Shown: piece after piece, positions 43,176 to 52,281 of the stretch | How positions within the stretch are numbered: position 1 is the first letter of the stretch | Layout: each line of letters starts with the position of its first letter | Origin: Bryobacteraceae bacterium | Lineage (GTDB): Bacteria > Acidobacteriota > Terriglobia > Bryobacterales > Bryobacteraceae | Reading direction: 5' to 3' | NCBI GenBank assembly: GCA_019748195.1 | Contig: JAIEPW010000013.1 | Span: 19,786-83,785 of the forward strand | DNA length: 64,000 nucleotides | Translations under genes and position numbers: made by a program | The notes under the pieces: model-generated | What the model saw: the letters and a program-made list of their open reading frames with translations, nothing else | Databases searched by the model: none | Told to the model about the DNA's origin: nothing

Positions 43176-43610
43176 ATGGCTTGCGCCGCGAATCTCGAAG
43201 TCATCGCCGGGATTCTCGAACGAAGAGGTGCGCCGCTCCGGCAGCGCTTGCGATCCGGTGTCAGCCTTCTGCTCGACATTCCCGGCGCGGGCGAATTCGT
43301 CCGCCGCCAGCATTCCTACGCGATTCGCCTCCGGATGCAATTGCAGAACAGAACTCCGGTCCGCTGGCCCCAGCCCTGGGGACCCGTGGGAGCTTCGCGG
43401 CTGGGCGACGACGGCGGGACGCTCTACACCGAGATCCTGCTGCATCGCGGACGGCTGGTCAACGGCCTCTTCTACGGGATCGATGGAATGCGCGTGGGCG
43501 GGACCCGCCGCCTGGAGTTAGCTCCACACATGGCGTATGGCGATCGCGGAGTGCCCGGCGTAATTCCTCCGGGAGCGGCGTTGTTCGCCGAAATTACGAT
43601 CTTGAGCTGA
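43176..43610 (+). pseudogene. FKBP-type prolyl isomerase half of the split ankyrin/FKBP gene
   Basis: The 144 codons from the first ATG after the stop encode the end of an ankyrin repeat and a short FKBP-like domain with GLFYGIDGMRVGGTRRLELAP and MAYGDRGVPGVIPPGAALFAE, the core of FKBP prolyl isomerases. The frame is the same as for the upstream ankyrin part. No ribosome binding site precedes ATG 43176, so separate translation looks poor. It is either a real nonsense allele, a readthrough site, or a sequence error. Confidence 0.65.
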
Positions 43611-43612
43611 GC

Positions 43613-44005
43613 CTAGCCGTCCAGCCAGCGGGCCGCCAGATGCGCGGGATCGCCATTCAGGTCCAACGGTTCGACGCCGCGCTCCACGCCATTTTCCGAA
43701 AACACCGCAATCACGCCGCCCACATCGGGGCGTAGGTCCAGGCGCTTGGATTTCGCTTCGAAGCGGGCGGTGGTTTGGATCCAGCTCATCCGCACCAAGG
43801 TGCGCGAAGCGTGCCCGGCCAGACGGGCCGCGGCCAGCAGATTGGGAGCGTAGTCGCGAAGGGCGGCGGCATGGGGCGCGGACAGCCGCGCCGCCTCCTG
43901 GGCCGCTTCACGGGCCTGGCGTTCGCGCTGCAGCGCTTCCGGATCGCGCTGCTCGCGAGCCTCCATCGCCTTCACGCTGTTTTCGAGATTATCCAGAAAG
44001 CTCAT
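43613..44005 (-). CDS. Small coiled-coil protein of unknown function
   Basis: A 130-residue protein with no signal peptide. Residues 1-60 are helical and charged with a heptad-like pattern (LENSVKAMEAREQRDPEALQ), and the second half looks like a small alpha/beta domain. The ATG at 44005 lies 14 bp after the stop of the giant NHL gene, so the two are probably on one transcript. The family was not recognised. Confidence 0.6.
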   Translation of the reverse strand: MSFLDNLENSVKAMEAREQRDPEALQRERQAREAAQEAARLSAPHAAALRDYAPNLLAAARLAGHASRTLVRMSWIQTTARFEAKSKRLDLRPDVGGVIAVFSENGVERGVEPLDLNGDPAHLAARWLDG

Positions 44006-44019
44006 GGATGTTCCGAAGG

Positions 44020-47000
44020 TCAGCGCAGCACGATCGTCACCGGCGGGCTTACCTGGCCCGAAATCTCTAAGGTCACTGGAACTGCGTCGCCCGGCGTCAC
44101 CCCGGAGGGAACGACGGCGTTCACCTGGTAAAGGCCTGGGAAACCCGGCGCGAGGCCGGAGAAGTTCACCGCGGCGTTGACGCCGCCGATGCGCACCGTA
44201 ACTGGGGTCGTGGTGTGGGACAGCGGACCTGCGAGCGGCGCGGCCGCCCCCGGGGCCACCGGTGGACGCACCGTGCCGAGACCGTTGCAGTACAGCACCA
44301 GCACGTCTCCCGCGCGAGCCGGATTCCGAGCGCTGATCAATTCGTTCGTCACTCCATTCACGATCACCCCTGGTCCTCTTCCCGACTGATCCTGGGTGTA
44401 GATCGCGGGCTGCGCCGGCGCCACGGTTACGTTTTCGGGAACCGACAAGGCCGACCCGCGCTTCACCAGGATCTGGTGCTGCGTATTCACGCTCAGGTCG
44501 TAGGGCACCAGCGCATTCACCTGGCCGTCGCCGACGAAAGACAAGGGCAGCTTGCGTCCGGCGAGCATCACTTCCGTGCCTTCCATTTCCGTCGGCAGCG
44601 GAATCGATTGCGCCAGTTGGGTGCGGTCGGCGAGCTGCGCCCCGTAGATCGAAATGTATCCGCCGGGCGATACTACTGCGTTCTCGCCACTGGCCGCGTT
44701 GGCGACGCCCCCCGGCGCCATCAATGGGGATCGCAGCAGCCCGGGCTGCGTCAGCAGTCCCGAATGGGAAGCCTGTCCGGCTTGCGTCCGGCCGGAAAGC
44801 GCCAGGAACGCCGTAACATCGATGGTCACCGGTCCGTTTCCGGAGCGCGGCGTCCACGTTGCGGCCCAGACGCCGTTGCCGATATGATTCAGGTCCAGCC
44901 GGCGATCCCCGTTGGTAAATCCAGCCTGCACCACCGCGGAGCGGTTGCCTTCGGGTACCAGCGGATTGCCGCAATCGTCCACGATCTTGGCTTCCACCCT
45001 CGTCGGCTGCCCGATAGTGGCCGTAAACTGCGGCCGCTGCAGGGACGTGATCTCCAGACGCAAGCCATTGGTGCGGCAACTTGCGGCGCCCAGAAGTCCG
45101 GACTTGTTGTCGAAAGCATCCGGCGGCGGCACCACGGTAAGTACATTCACCGTGCGGGAGCTGCCGTCGGCGAATCCCAGGTTCAGGAAGCTGCGGATGG
45201 CCCCCGGCTCCAGTCCGCCAAACTCCGCCTGCACCACGATGCGCGCGGGATCGTTGGGGGACACCGAGCCTTCGCTGGGGACATGAACGAACCAGTTTCC
45301 GCCCGGCCGCAGGAACGTCCGGCTGGAGCCGAAGCTCACCGGCTGCGCGGTCGGGTTGGAGATCAGGATGTTCTGCGAGCCGGGATTGCGCGCGGCGTTG
45401 CCCACGAACACGAGCGCTGTGGGCTGCACTTCCGGACCCGGATTCGTCCCGGCGGGCAGCACATTCAGCACCACGGACACGCTCTGCGGCGAGTTATCGG
45501 CCGTTCCGGAGGTGACGTCGATTTGACCGAAATAAGTCCCGGGGGCCAGTCCTTCGGGCGAGACGGATACGTCGATGTTGGCCAGGTCCACGAACGGTCT
45601 GGCCACGGCGCCGCTGGTGGCGCCCAGCCGGAGCCACGCGCCCCCGCCCGAGAGCGTCGCCGAGCGCGCCTGCCAGTTCATGGAGCCGGCGCCGGTGTTC
45701 AACACCGCAAGCTGCTGTGCCAGCGGACGGCCGCCGCTCGCCACGGCTACGAACTGCATACCCACCTGGGACAGCAGCAGAACGGACTGCGCGCTGTTGA
45801 TGGTCATGGACACCGGGATGTTCAGGTTGCCGCCGTTGGAGGTGACGCGGATGGTTCCCGAGTATGTTCCGGCGGCGAGCTCGCCTGGATTCGCGTCGAC
45901 GTTCACGGTCAGCGGCGTGGAAGGTGTAACGGCGCCCGAGCCGGGAGAGGCGGTAAGCCAGTTACCTCCGGTGGAAGTGGCCGCAACCACCTGAACGGCC
46001 AGCGAGCCTCCGCCGGAGTTGCTGATCACGAGCTGCCGCTGCGCCGCGCCCGAGCCCCGCTGCAGGGAGAACACCAGGTTCGCCGAGCCCAGGCTGAGTT
46101 GGGGCGGGCGGGCGCCCGTCACCGTCAACGCCACGGGAATGGTGACAGATCCGGTCTGGGTGCCGGTCGCGGTGATCCGAACGCTTCCGTTGTAGGTTCC
46201 CGCGGCAAGGCGGCTGGGATCCACGCGGACCTCAAGCCGGGCCGGCATATTGCCCGACGCCGGCGAGACGGATAGCCATGTGTCCGAAGCAGTCGCGGAG
46301 TAAGGCACGCCGCCGAACGCCTGCCCGCCGAGCGTGGCATTCAGGTTCACGATCTGCGGCGTGCCTTGCGCGCTGCCGCTCGCGGCGTTAAACGTCAATT
46401 GCGCCGGCGCAGCCGAGAAGGAGGGAATCGCGGTAAGGACGGAACGGATGCGATTGTTCCCGAAATCCGCGATATACAGATTTCCCGTCGCGTCGAGAGT
46501 CATCCCGACCGGGCTTGACAACGAAGCCCGGTTCGCCGGGCCGCCGTCGCCGTCATAGGCCGCGATGCCGTTTCCGGCGAGGGTGCTGATGACACCGCTG
46601 GGAGTGATCTGCCGCACGCGGTGGCCGAAGTTATCGGAAAAGAGAAGATTCCCGTTGGCGTCGAACAGCAGGCCGTAAACGTTGCCGATCCGGGCGGCAG
46701 TAGCCGGCCCCCCATCTCCTGAGTAACCGCAGACCCCGTTCCCCGCAAAGGTGGAAATCCGGTTGTCGGTGGTAACACGGCGAATACGGCAGCCGGAATA
46801 CTCGCCAATGTACACATTGCCGTTCCGGTCCAGGGCGACCGCAGTCGGCACCGAAAGCTGCGCCGCCGTGGCCAGTCCTCCATCGCCCGTGGAACCGTTC
46901 GTTCCCGTCCCGGCGAACGTCGAGATCACTCCGTTTACGGCAAGCCGTCGGACACGGTGACCGTCTTCCTCCGCGATGTACAGGGCCCCTTGGGGATCGT

Positions 47001-48513
47001 AGGCCAGACCGCGCGGCAGCCGGAGCCGGGCGTTCGTGCCCGGTCCGCCGTCGCCGTTCCCATCGGCGCTACCGCCGCCCGCGAGGCGCGAGATGACGCC
47101 GTTGGCGTCCACCCGGCGCACCATACCGTTGCCCCGGTCTGCGAAAACCAGGTCACCGTTAGGCGCGAACGCCAGGCCCGCCGGCAGTTGGATGCCGGAC
47201 TGGCGGGCGTCCACGTTTTCGGGACCGTAGCTGCGGAAGCCAAGCCCCGCCACTTTCTCGAAGCGCCCGTTGGTTCCCAGGCGGCGAATCACGTGATTCG
47301 AAGTGTCGGAAACATACATGCGGCCGGCGCGATCGAAAGCCACGTCGGAGGGTTGGAACAAGAACGCTTGCGACGCCAGCGTGCCGTCCGGCGTGGAACG
47401 AAACAGCCCGTTGCCCGCCACCGTGCTGATGGAGCGATCCACGACGAAGCGTCGGACGCGAGCGTTGCCGCGGTCGACCACCAGGACATCGCCGCCGGGC
47501 GTCGTCGCCAGGCCGCAGGTGAACCGGAACCGTGCCTGCAGGGGCGGGCCGCCGTCACCCGAGAAGCCGAACTCGCCGTTGCCCGCCACCCGGGTGATGG
47601 TTCCCGTGGGCGTGATGCGGCGCACTGTATAGTTGTCGCTATCAGAGACGTAAAGGTTGTCGTTGGCGTCGAAGGCCAAAGCGAACACCACATCGAAGGT
47701 CGCCAGCAGCGCGGGCCCGCCGTCGCCGGAGCTGCCGGTGTTGCCGGTCCCCGCGTAGCGCGAGATCACGCCGGTTCGGCTGACCTTGAGAATCCGGTCG
47801 TAAAACTCGCCGATGTAGACCTCGCCATTGCGATCGATGGCCACCGCGTAGGGAATCTGCAGTTCGGCCGAAATCGCCTGGCCGCCGAGTCCGGCCTCGC
47901 CGAACTCGCCATTGCCGGCGAAGCCGAACACGCGTCCGTCGGGACGGATGACCCGAATCCGATTATTGCCGGAGTCCACTACATAGAGATTGCCGTCGTT
48001 GTCGAACGCCAGATCCCGGATAAAGCCGAACGAGGCGCTGATCGCCGGTCCGCCGTCGCCCGTGTCGTCCTCCACCCCGGTGCCCGCCACCGTCGTAATG
48101 ATGCCGTCGGGAGTCACGCGCCGGATCACGTAGTTGAACGCGTCCGCGAAGAACACATTGCCGTTGCGATCCACCGCGATCGCGAACGGATAGTACAGCG
48201 ACGCGTCCACGGCCGGCCCGCCGTCGCCCGAATAGCCTTCGATGCCGTTCCCGGCGATGATGCGGGTGTTGCCCGCCGGGTCGATCCGCAGTACCAGGCC
48301 GTTGTCGGGGTCCGCGACGAACAAGTTGCCGTTCCGGTCCAGCGCAATCCTTTGGATATTCGCGCTCAGTGGCGCTTCGACGGCGGGTCGGCTATTGAAC
48401 TCGAAGAACCAATCCCGCCCCGCGAAAGTCGTGATGACTCGCGCGGCCTGGGGCCAGGCCACGAAGGCTGTAAGCAGAAGTAGTGCGAACGATGCGGCAA
48501 AACGAGGAAGCAT
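44020..48513 (-). CDS. Giant secreted NHL/BACON protein with Solibacter-type C-terminal domain
   Basis: A 1497-residue protein with a signal peptide ending AWPQA. About 12 NHL blades, recognised by repeated GDGGPA, NLYVxD and ISTFAG elements roughly 55 residues apart, fill residues 35-700 and could form two six-bladed propellers. Three BACON-like immunoglobulin domains follow (about 705-1010, with WLSVSPASG, WLTASPGSG, AWLRLGATSG). After a linker domain with RNPGSQNILISNPT, the last 220 residues match the TIGR03437 pattern. The ATG at 48513 is preferred over 48519 because GGAG lies 6 bp upstream of it. It is probably surface-exposed; role unknown. Confidence 0.88.
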   Translation of the reverse strand: MLPRFAASFALLLLTAFVAWPQAARVITTFAGRDWFFEFNSRPAVEAPLSANIQRIALDRNGNLFVADPDNGLVLRIDPAGNTRIIAGNGIEGYSGDGGPAVDASLYYPFAIAVDRNGNVFFADAFNYVIRRVTPDGIITTVAGTGVEDDTGDGGPAISASFGFIRDLAFDNDGNLYVVDSGNNRIRVIRPDGRVFGFAGNGEFGEAGLGGQAISAELQIPYAVAIDRNGEVYIGEFYDRILKVSRTGVISRYAGTGNTGSSGDGGPALLATFDVVFALAFDANDNLYVSDSDNYTVRRITPTGTITRVAGNGEFGFSGDGGPPLQARFRFTCGLATTPGGDVLVVDRGNARVRRFVVDRSISTVAGNGLFRSTPDGTLASQAFLFQPSDVAFDRAGRMYVSDTSNHVIRRLGTNGRFEKVAGLGFRSYGPENVDARQSGIQLPAGLAFAPNGDLVFADRGNGMVRRVDANGVISRLAGGGSADGNGDGGPGTNARLRLPRGLAYDPQGALYIAEEDGHRVRRLAVNGVISTFAGTGTNGSTGDGGLATAAQLSVPTAVALDRNGNVYIGEYSGCRIRRVTTDNRISTFAGNGVCGYSGDGGPATAARIGNVYGLLFDANGNLLFSDNFGHRVRQITPSGVISTLAGNGIAAYDGDGGPANRASLSSPVGMTLDATGNLYIADFGNNRIRSVLTAIPSFSAAPAQLTFNAASGSAQGTPQIVNLNATLGGQAFGGVPYSATASDTWLSVSPASGNMPARLEVRVDPSRLAAGTYNGSVRITATGTQTGSVTIPVALTVTGARPPQLSLGSANLVFSLQRGSGAAQRQLVISNSGGGSLAVQVVAATSTGGNWLTASPGSGAVTPSTPLTVNVDANPGELAAGTYSGTIRVTSNGGNLNIPVSMTINSAQSVLLLSQVGMQFVAVASGGRPLAQQLAVLNTGAGSMNWQARSATLSGGGAWLRLGATSGAVARPFVDLANIDVSVSPEGLAPGTYFGQIDVTSGTADNSPQSVSVVLNVLPAGTNPGPEVQPTALVFVGNAARNPGSQNILISNPTAQPVSFGSSRTFLRPGGNWFVHVPSEGSVSPNDPARIVVQAEFGGLEPGAIRSFLNLGFADGSSRTVNVLTVVPPPDAFDNKSGLLGAASCRTNGLRLEITSLQRPQFTATIGQPTRVEAKIVDDCGNPLVPEGNRSAVVQAGFTNGDRRLDLNHIGNGVWAATWTPRSGNGPVTIDVTAFLALSGRTQAGQASHSGLLTQPGLLRSPLMAPGGVANAASGENAVVSPGGYISIYGAQLADRTQLAQSIPLPTEMEGTEVMLAGRKLPLSFVGDGQVNALVPYDLSVNTQHQILVKRGSALSVPENVTVAPAQPAIYTQDQSGRGPGVIVNGVTNELISARNPARAGDVLVLYCNGLGTVRPPVAPGAAAPLAGPLSHTTTPVTVRIGGVNAAVNFSGLAPGFPGLYQVNAVVPSGVTPGDAVPVTLEISGQVSPPVTIVLR

Positions 48514-48614
48514 AATCATCTCCGGCGGACTATGGGCGAATGTAGCACAACCGGACCGGGTGCACGTCCCCTTGGGATACGCGGAAAAAACGGCGAAAAC
48601 GGGTCAAGGCCGCG

Positions 48615-49034
48615 TCAGCTCGTGTGATCCAGGATAATTCGCCACCCGGCGGGAAATTTCCGCAGGACCAGGGAGTAGCGTCCTCCCGTGGGACCACCGC
48701 CTTCGCGGGTCCGCTCCAGGTTCCAGCGCCCCACCACCATCGCGTGATCCGGGCCGAGCATCGTCACCTCCACCTCGGAGAAGCTGAGCAGTCCCATGGC
48801 GGCGCGGTTGGGATAGCGCTTCAGGTAACGCTCCAGCACGGGTCCGGAACCACGGATCACCTGATCGCTTACGAACACGGTATCGGGCGCGTACCCCTGC
48901 ATATAGGAGCGCACGTCTCCGCGGTTCCAATCGTCCTTCTGTTTATCAAGGACGCCGCGGACCGCCTGTTCCGGCGTCTGCGCCGAAGCGATCAGGACGA
49001 ACAAAAACGGGAGTGGAAGGGATTTCGATATCAT
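48615..49034 (-). CDS. Secreted SnoaL/DUF4440-like protein
   Basis: A 139-residue protein with a signal peptide (first 18 residues, ending ASAQ) and an NTF2-like cone fold typical of DUF4440: VRGVLDKQKDDWNRGDVRSYMQGYAPD, then strands with VVGRWNLER and the late FPAGWRIILDHTS. Family members bind small ligands or act as ketosteroid-isomerase-like enzymes. The start at 49034 overlaps the divergent MoxR start (shared CATG). Confidence 0.75.
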   Translation of the reverse strand: MISKSLPLPFLFVLIASAQTPEQAVRGVLDKQKDDWNRGDVRSYMQGYAPDTVFVSDQVIRGSGPVLERYLKRYPNRAAMGLLSFSEVEVTMLGPDHAMVVGRWNLERTREGGGPTGGRYSLVLRKFPAGWRIILDHTS

Positions 49035-50007
49035 GACGATGATGGTCCAGCGGGATTCAGTGTACGCCCAGCCGGCCTTGCTCACCAAGTTGCAGGAGAC
49101 CGAAGCGGCGCTCGGCGAAGCCTTGCGCGGCAAGAGCGAAGTGGTGCGCCTATCCCTGGTCTGCCTGCTGGCCAAGGGTCACTTGCTGATCGAGGACGTC
49201 CCCGGTGTGGGCAAGACTACGCTGGCGCAGGCGCTGGCCCATGCCGTCAGCGGCAGCTTCCACCGGCTTCAGTTCACGGCGGACATGCTCCCGTCCGACG
49301 TGGCGGGCGTGACCATTTACAACGCTCATTCCGAAAGCTTCGAGTTTAAACGCGGTCCCATTTTCACCAATTTCCTGCTGGCGGACGAAATCAATCGCGG
49401 CACGCCCAAGACGCAATCCGCGCTGCTGGAGGCGATGAATGAGCAGCAGGTGACCGTGGACGGCAACTCCTACCCGCTGGCCGACCCCTTCATGGTGATC
49501 GCCACCCAGAATCCGGTGGAGCATCACGGCACCTATCCGCTTCCGGAATCGCAGTTGGATCGCTTTCTGATGAGACTTCGCATCGGTTACCCCGACCTGC
49601 GAGCCGAGCGCGAAATCCTGCGCAACGCGGGACATTCGGGCCGCGAACACCGCGCGATCCTCACCACCGCGCAGTTGGGCGATCTGACGCGCGCGGCCGA
49701 GCGCATCACCGTGGACGACGCGATTCTGGATTACATGCTTGCCGTGGTGGAGAAGACACGGTCGCATGAATCACTCGCGCTCGGTGTCAGCCCGCGCGGC
49801 GCGCAGGCGTTGTATCGCGCGGTGCAGGCGCTGGCCCTGGTGGAAGGCCGCGAGTACGCGATCCCGGACGACGTCAAGCGCCTGGCGACTCCCGTCTTCG
49901 CGCATCGCGTGGTGGTGAACTCGCGCATGGTGATGTCGCAGCGCAGCTCGGAACAAGCCGAGCGCATCCTTCAGGAGATCCTTACGCTGGTCGAAGTCCC
50001 CTTGTGA
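49033..50007 (+). CDS. MoxR-family AAA+ ATPase
   Basis: A 324-residue cytosolic ATPase with Walker A VPGVGKTTL, Walker B LLADEINR, sensor 1 ATQNPVEHHGTYPLPESQLDRF (split around residues 155-176) and a C-terminal lid domain. MoxR proteins act as chaperones in the assembly of specific enzyme complexes, usually beside DUF58 and VWA proteins. Here the next gene is a YchF-like GTPase instead and no DUF58 gene is present. Several ATGs (49033, 49039, 49042) could start it. Confidence 0.9.
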   Translation: MTMMVQRDSVYAQPALLTKLQETEAALGEALRGKSEVVRLSLVCLLAKGHLLIEDVPGVGKTTLAQALAHAVSGSFHRLQFTADMLPSDVAGVTIYNAHSESFEFKRGPIFTNFLLADEINRGTPKTQSALLEAMNEQQVTVDGNSYPLADPFMVIATQNPVEHHGTYPLPESQLDRFLMRLRIGYPDLRAEREILRNAGHSGREHRAILTTAQLGDLTRAAERITVDDAILDYMLAVVEKTRSHESLALGVSPRGAQALYRAVQALALVEGREYAIPDDVKRLATPVFAHRVVVNSRMVMSQRSSEQAERILQEILTLVEVPL

Positions 50008-50023
50008 CGGCCGGCTCCCCTAT

Positions 50024-51097
50024 ATGAAGACAGCGATTGTTGGCCTGCCGATGGTGGGCAAGACCTCATTGTTTACGATCCTCACCGGCGTGCACGAATC
50101 GGGCCGGCTGGGTTCCATGGAAGTCCGCCAGGGCGTTACCAGGGTTCCCGATCCGCGCGTGGACGCCCTGGCCCGGATCTTCGAACCTCCGAAGATAACC
50201 TACGCGAGCGTCGAGTATCTCGACTTTCCCGCCATCTCCAAGGAATCCCTGCGCGACCCCAGCTATCTGGCGAGCTTGCGCGTTGTCGATGCGCTCGCCC
50301 ATGTGCTGCGCGTCTTTGAAAGCGACACCGTGCCGCATGAGAAAGGCTCCGTCGATCCCGTTCGCGATTTCGAGGACCTGGACACGGAACTGATCCTCAG
50401 CGATCTGGTAGTGGTCGAAAAACGTATGGAACGGTTGGAAAAGGACCGCAAGAAGGCGAAGTCCCCGGAACTCGATCAGGAGTTCGCGCTGTTGGAACGC
50501 TGCAAGGCTTTGCTCGAAGGCAACCAGCCGCTGCGATCCATGGATTTCGCCCCGGATGAGGAGAAGCGCATTCGCGGCTTTCAGTTTCTGTCCCAGAAAC
50601 CAGTGCTGGTCGTGCTGAACCTGGGCGAAGAAGACGCCCCCAGGCTGCACGAGAAGGAAGAAGCCTTCCGCAACGGGCCCTTCGCCGGCAAGAAGGGAAC
50701 GGCGGTTACCGCCGTGTGCGGCAAGATCGAGGCGGAACTCGCCGAGCTGCCGCCAGCCGAGGTCGCCGATTACCTGGAAAGCTACGGATTGAAGGAATCC
50801 GGATTAATGCGGCTGATCACCGCGACGTATTCATTGCTGGGGTTGATGTCGTTCCTGACTGCCGGCGACACGGAAGTGCGCGCCTGGACCGTCGAAATCG
50901 GGTCCACCGCGCCCAAAGCCGCGGGCGCCATCCATTCCGACTTCGAAAAGAAGTTCATCCGCGCCGAGGTGGTGAACTGGAAGAACCTGGTGGATCTTGG
51001 CGGATACCCCGGTGTTCGCGAAAAGGGCCTGCTGCGGCTGGAGGGCAAGGAATACATCGTAAAGGACGGCGACGTCCTGGTAATAAGGCATAGTTAA
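50024..51097 (+). CDS. YchF/Obg-like GTPase paralogue with altered G motifs
   Basis: A 357-residue P-loop NTPase related to YchF. The P-loop is GLPMVGKTSL, and the C-terminal TGS/DUF933 region is clear (FLTAGDTEVRAWTVEIG, IHSDFEKKFIRAEVV, RLEGKEYIVKDGDVL). The DxxG switch motif reads DFPA, and the NxxE specificity motif is NLGE, so it departs from canonical YchF (DIAG). A coiled-coil arm (about 118-165) is present. YchF proteins bind ribosomes and ATP; whether this one hydrolyses nucleotide is doubtful. It starts 16 bp after moxR. Confidence 0.8.
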   Translation: MKTAIVGLPMVGKTSLFTILTGVHESGRLGSMEVRQGVTRVPDPRVDALARIFEPPKITYASVEYLDFPAISKESLRDPSYLASLRVVDALAHVLRVFESDTVPHEKGSVDPVRDFEDLDTELILSDLVVVEKRMERLEKDRKKAKSPELDQEFALLERCKALLEGNQPLRSMDFAPDEEKRIRGFQFLSQKPVLVVLNLGEEDAPRLHEKEEAFRNGPFAGKKGTAVTAVCGKIEAELAELPPAEVADYLESYGLKESGLMRLITATYSLLGLMSFLTAGDTEVRAWTVEIGSTAPKAAGAIHSDFEKKFIRAEVVNWKNLVDLGGYPGVREKGLLRLEGKEYIVKDGDVLVIRHS

Positions 51098-51145
51098 GTC
51101 TTTCGACCGAGATTACGATCTTCCAGGTGAAGGTACACTGGTGAC

Positions 51146-52279
51146 GTGACCATGCCGAATCGCAGCCCGGAGCCCGATTCGCCCCTCTCGAGGGCTCTTC
51201 GCGAGGCGCAGGAGCAGGCGCGGGAGCAAATGTCCGCTGCGTGGCAATTGCAGATGGAGCGCCTGGCCGCCGACCTTGCGGGAAGCTGGCATAAGACCGT
51301 CGAGCACATCTTTGAAGAGCGATTCCGCGAACTGCGATCGGCAGTGGAGCTGGAAGCCGCCAAGGCTGTTGAGATGCGCGTCGCGCAGGAGGTCGCCTCC
51401 CAGCGGCGCGAGATCTCGGAAGATCTCAACCTGGCCATCCGCCAGCTTCGCTATTTCGAAAGCGAGGCGCAGTGGTGCGCCGCGCTGTTGAACTCCGCGG
51501 TGGGATTCTGCTCCCGAGCCGCGCTCTTTGCCGTCAGCACCGGGGTCTTGCGATACCTGGGCGCGCGAGGCGTGCCAACCTCCGGTTCGGAGGAGCTGCT
51601 GACGGCGGAGATCCCACTGGCCTCCGCGCCGGCGTTCGCGAATGCGGTGGAAAGCTGCGACACCGTGATTTCCATCTGCGCGCCCGGCGAGCTCGGCGCC
51701 CTCATTGCTGGGCATTTCGGGGAGAGCTTGCGGAAACGGGTTTACCTCTTCCCGCTCTTCACCCGGGAACGAGTGGTGGCGATCCTATACGCCGAAGCGG
51801 AGGATTCACGCGCCGACATCAGCGGACTGGAACTCTTGTCGGCCCTTGCCGCCGCGGCCATTGAAACGCATCTGGCAACCCAGAACTCGCGGCGTCCGTC
51901 GAACGTGGTGTCGATCGCGCCCTCGCCGGGTCCACCGGCGACGCCGAAGGCCGCCGTCGCGGCTCTCTCGCCGGGAAGTGGATGGGCGGCATTGTCCAAG
52001 CAGGAGCAGGAACTGCACCTGGAGGCGCAACGCCAGGCTCGCGTGAGAGTGGCCGAGATGCGGCTGTACAAATCCGCGGCGGTGAAACAAGGCCGGGTGG
52101 ACCGCGACCTTTACGCCGCGCTGCGTGACGAAATCGATGCCGGACGCGCCGACTTCCGCGCGCGCTTTCTCGACCTGACGCCCTCCATGGTTGACTACCT
52201 GCACCTCGAACTGACACGCACGCTCGCCAATGACGACGAGACGCTGCTGGGTCCGGAGTACCCGGGGCCGATGATTTGA
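51146..52279 (+). CDS. GAF-like domain protein with N-terminal coiled coil
   Basis: A 377-residue cytosolic protein. Residues 15-100 form a long charged helix with coiled-coil character, 105-250 look like a GAF-type sensor domain (VGFCSRAALFAVS, KRVYLFPLFTRERVVAILYAE), and the C-terminal 100 residues are helical, ending PEYPGPMI. GTG 51146 or ATG 51152 can start it. The ligand is unknown. The stop overlaps or nearly abuts the lytic transglycosylase start. Confidence 0.65.
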   Translation: MTMPNRSPEPDSPLSRALREAQEQAREQMSAAWQLQMERLAADLAGSWHKTVEHIFEERFRELRSAVELEAAKAVEMRVAQEVASQRREISEDLNLAIRQLRYFESEAQWCAALLNSAVGFCSRAALFAVSTGVLRYLGARGVPTSGSEELLTAEIPLASAPAFANAVESCDTVISICAPGELGALIAGHFGESLRKRVYLFPLFTRERVVAILYAEAEDSRADISGLELLSALAAAAIETHLATQNSRRPSNVVSIAPSPGPPATPKAAVAALSPGSGWAALSKQEQELHLEAQRQARVRVAEMRLYKSAAVKQGRVDRDLYAALRDEIDAGRADFRARFLDLTPSMVDYLHLELTRTLANDDETLLGPEYPGPMI

Positions 52280-52281
52280 TC

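Noticed and set aside
46957..48483. Long plus-strand open frame
   Set aside because: Antisense to the NHL repeats; its repetitive composition mirrors the repeated coding strand.
44020..48513. Tandem DNA repeats of about 165 bp
   Set aside because: The period comes from NHL blades at protein level; the DNA units have diverged.
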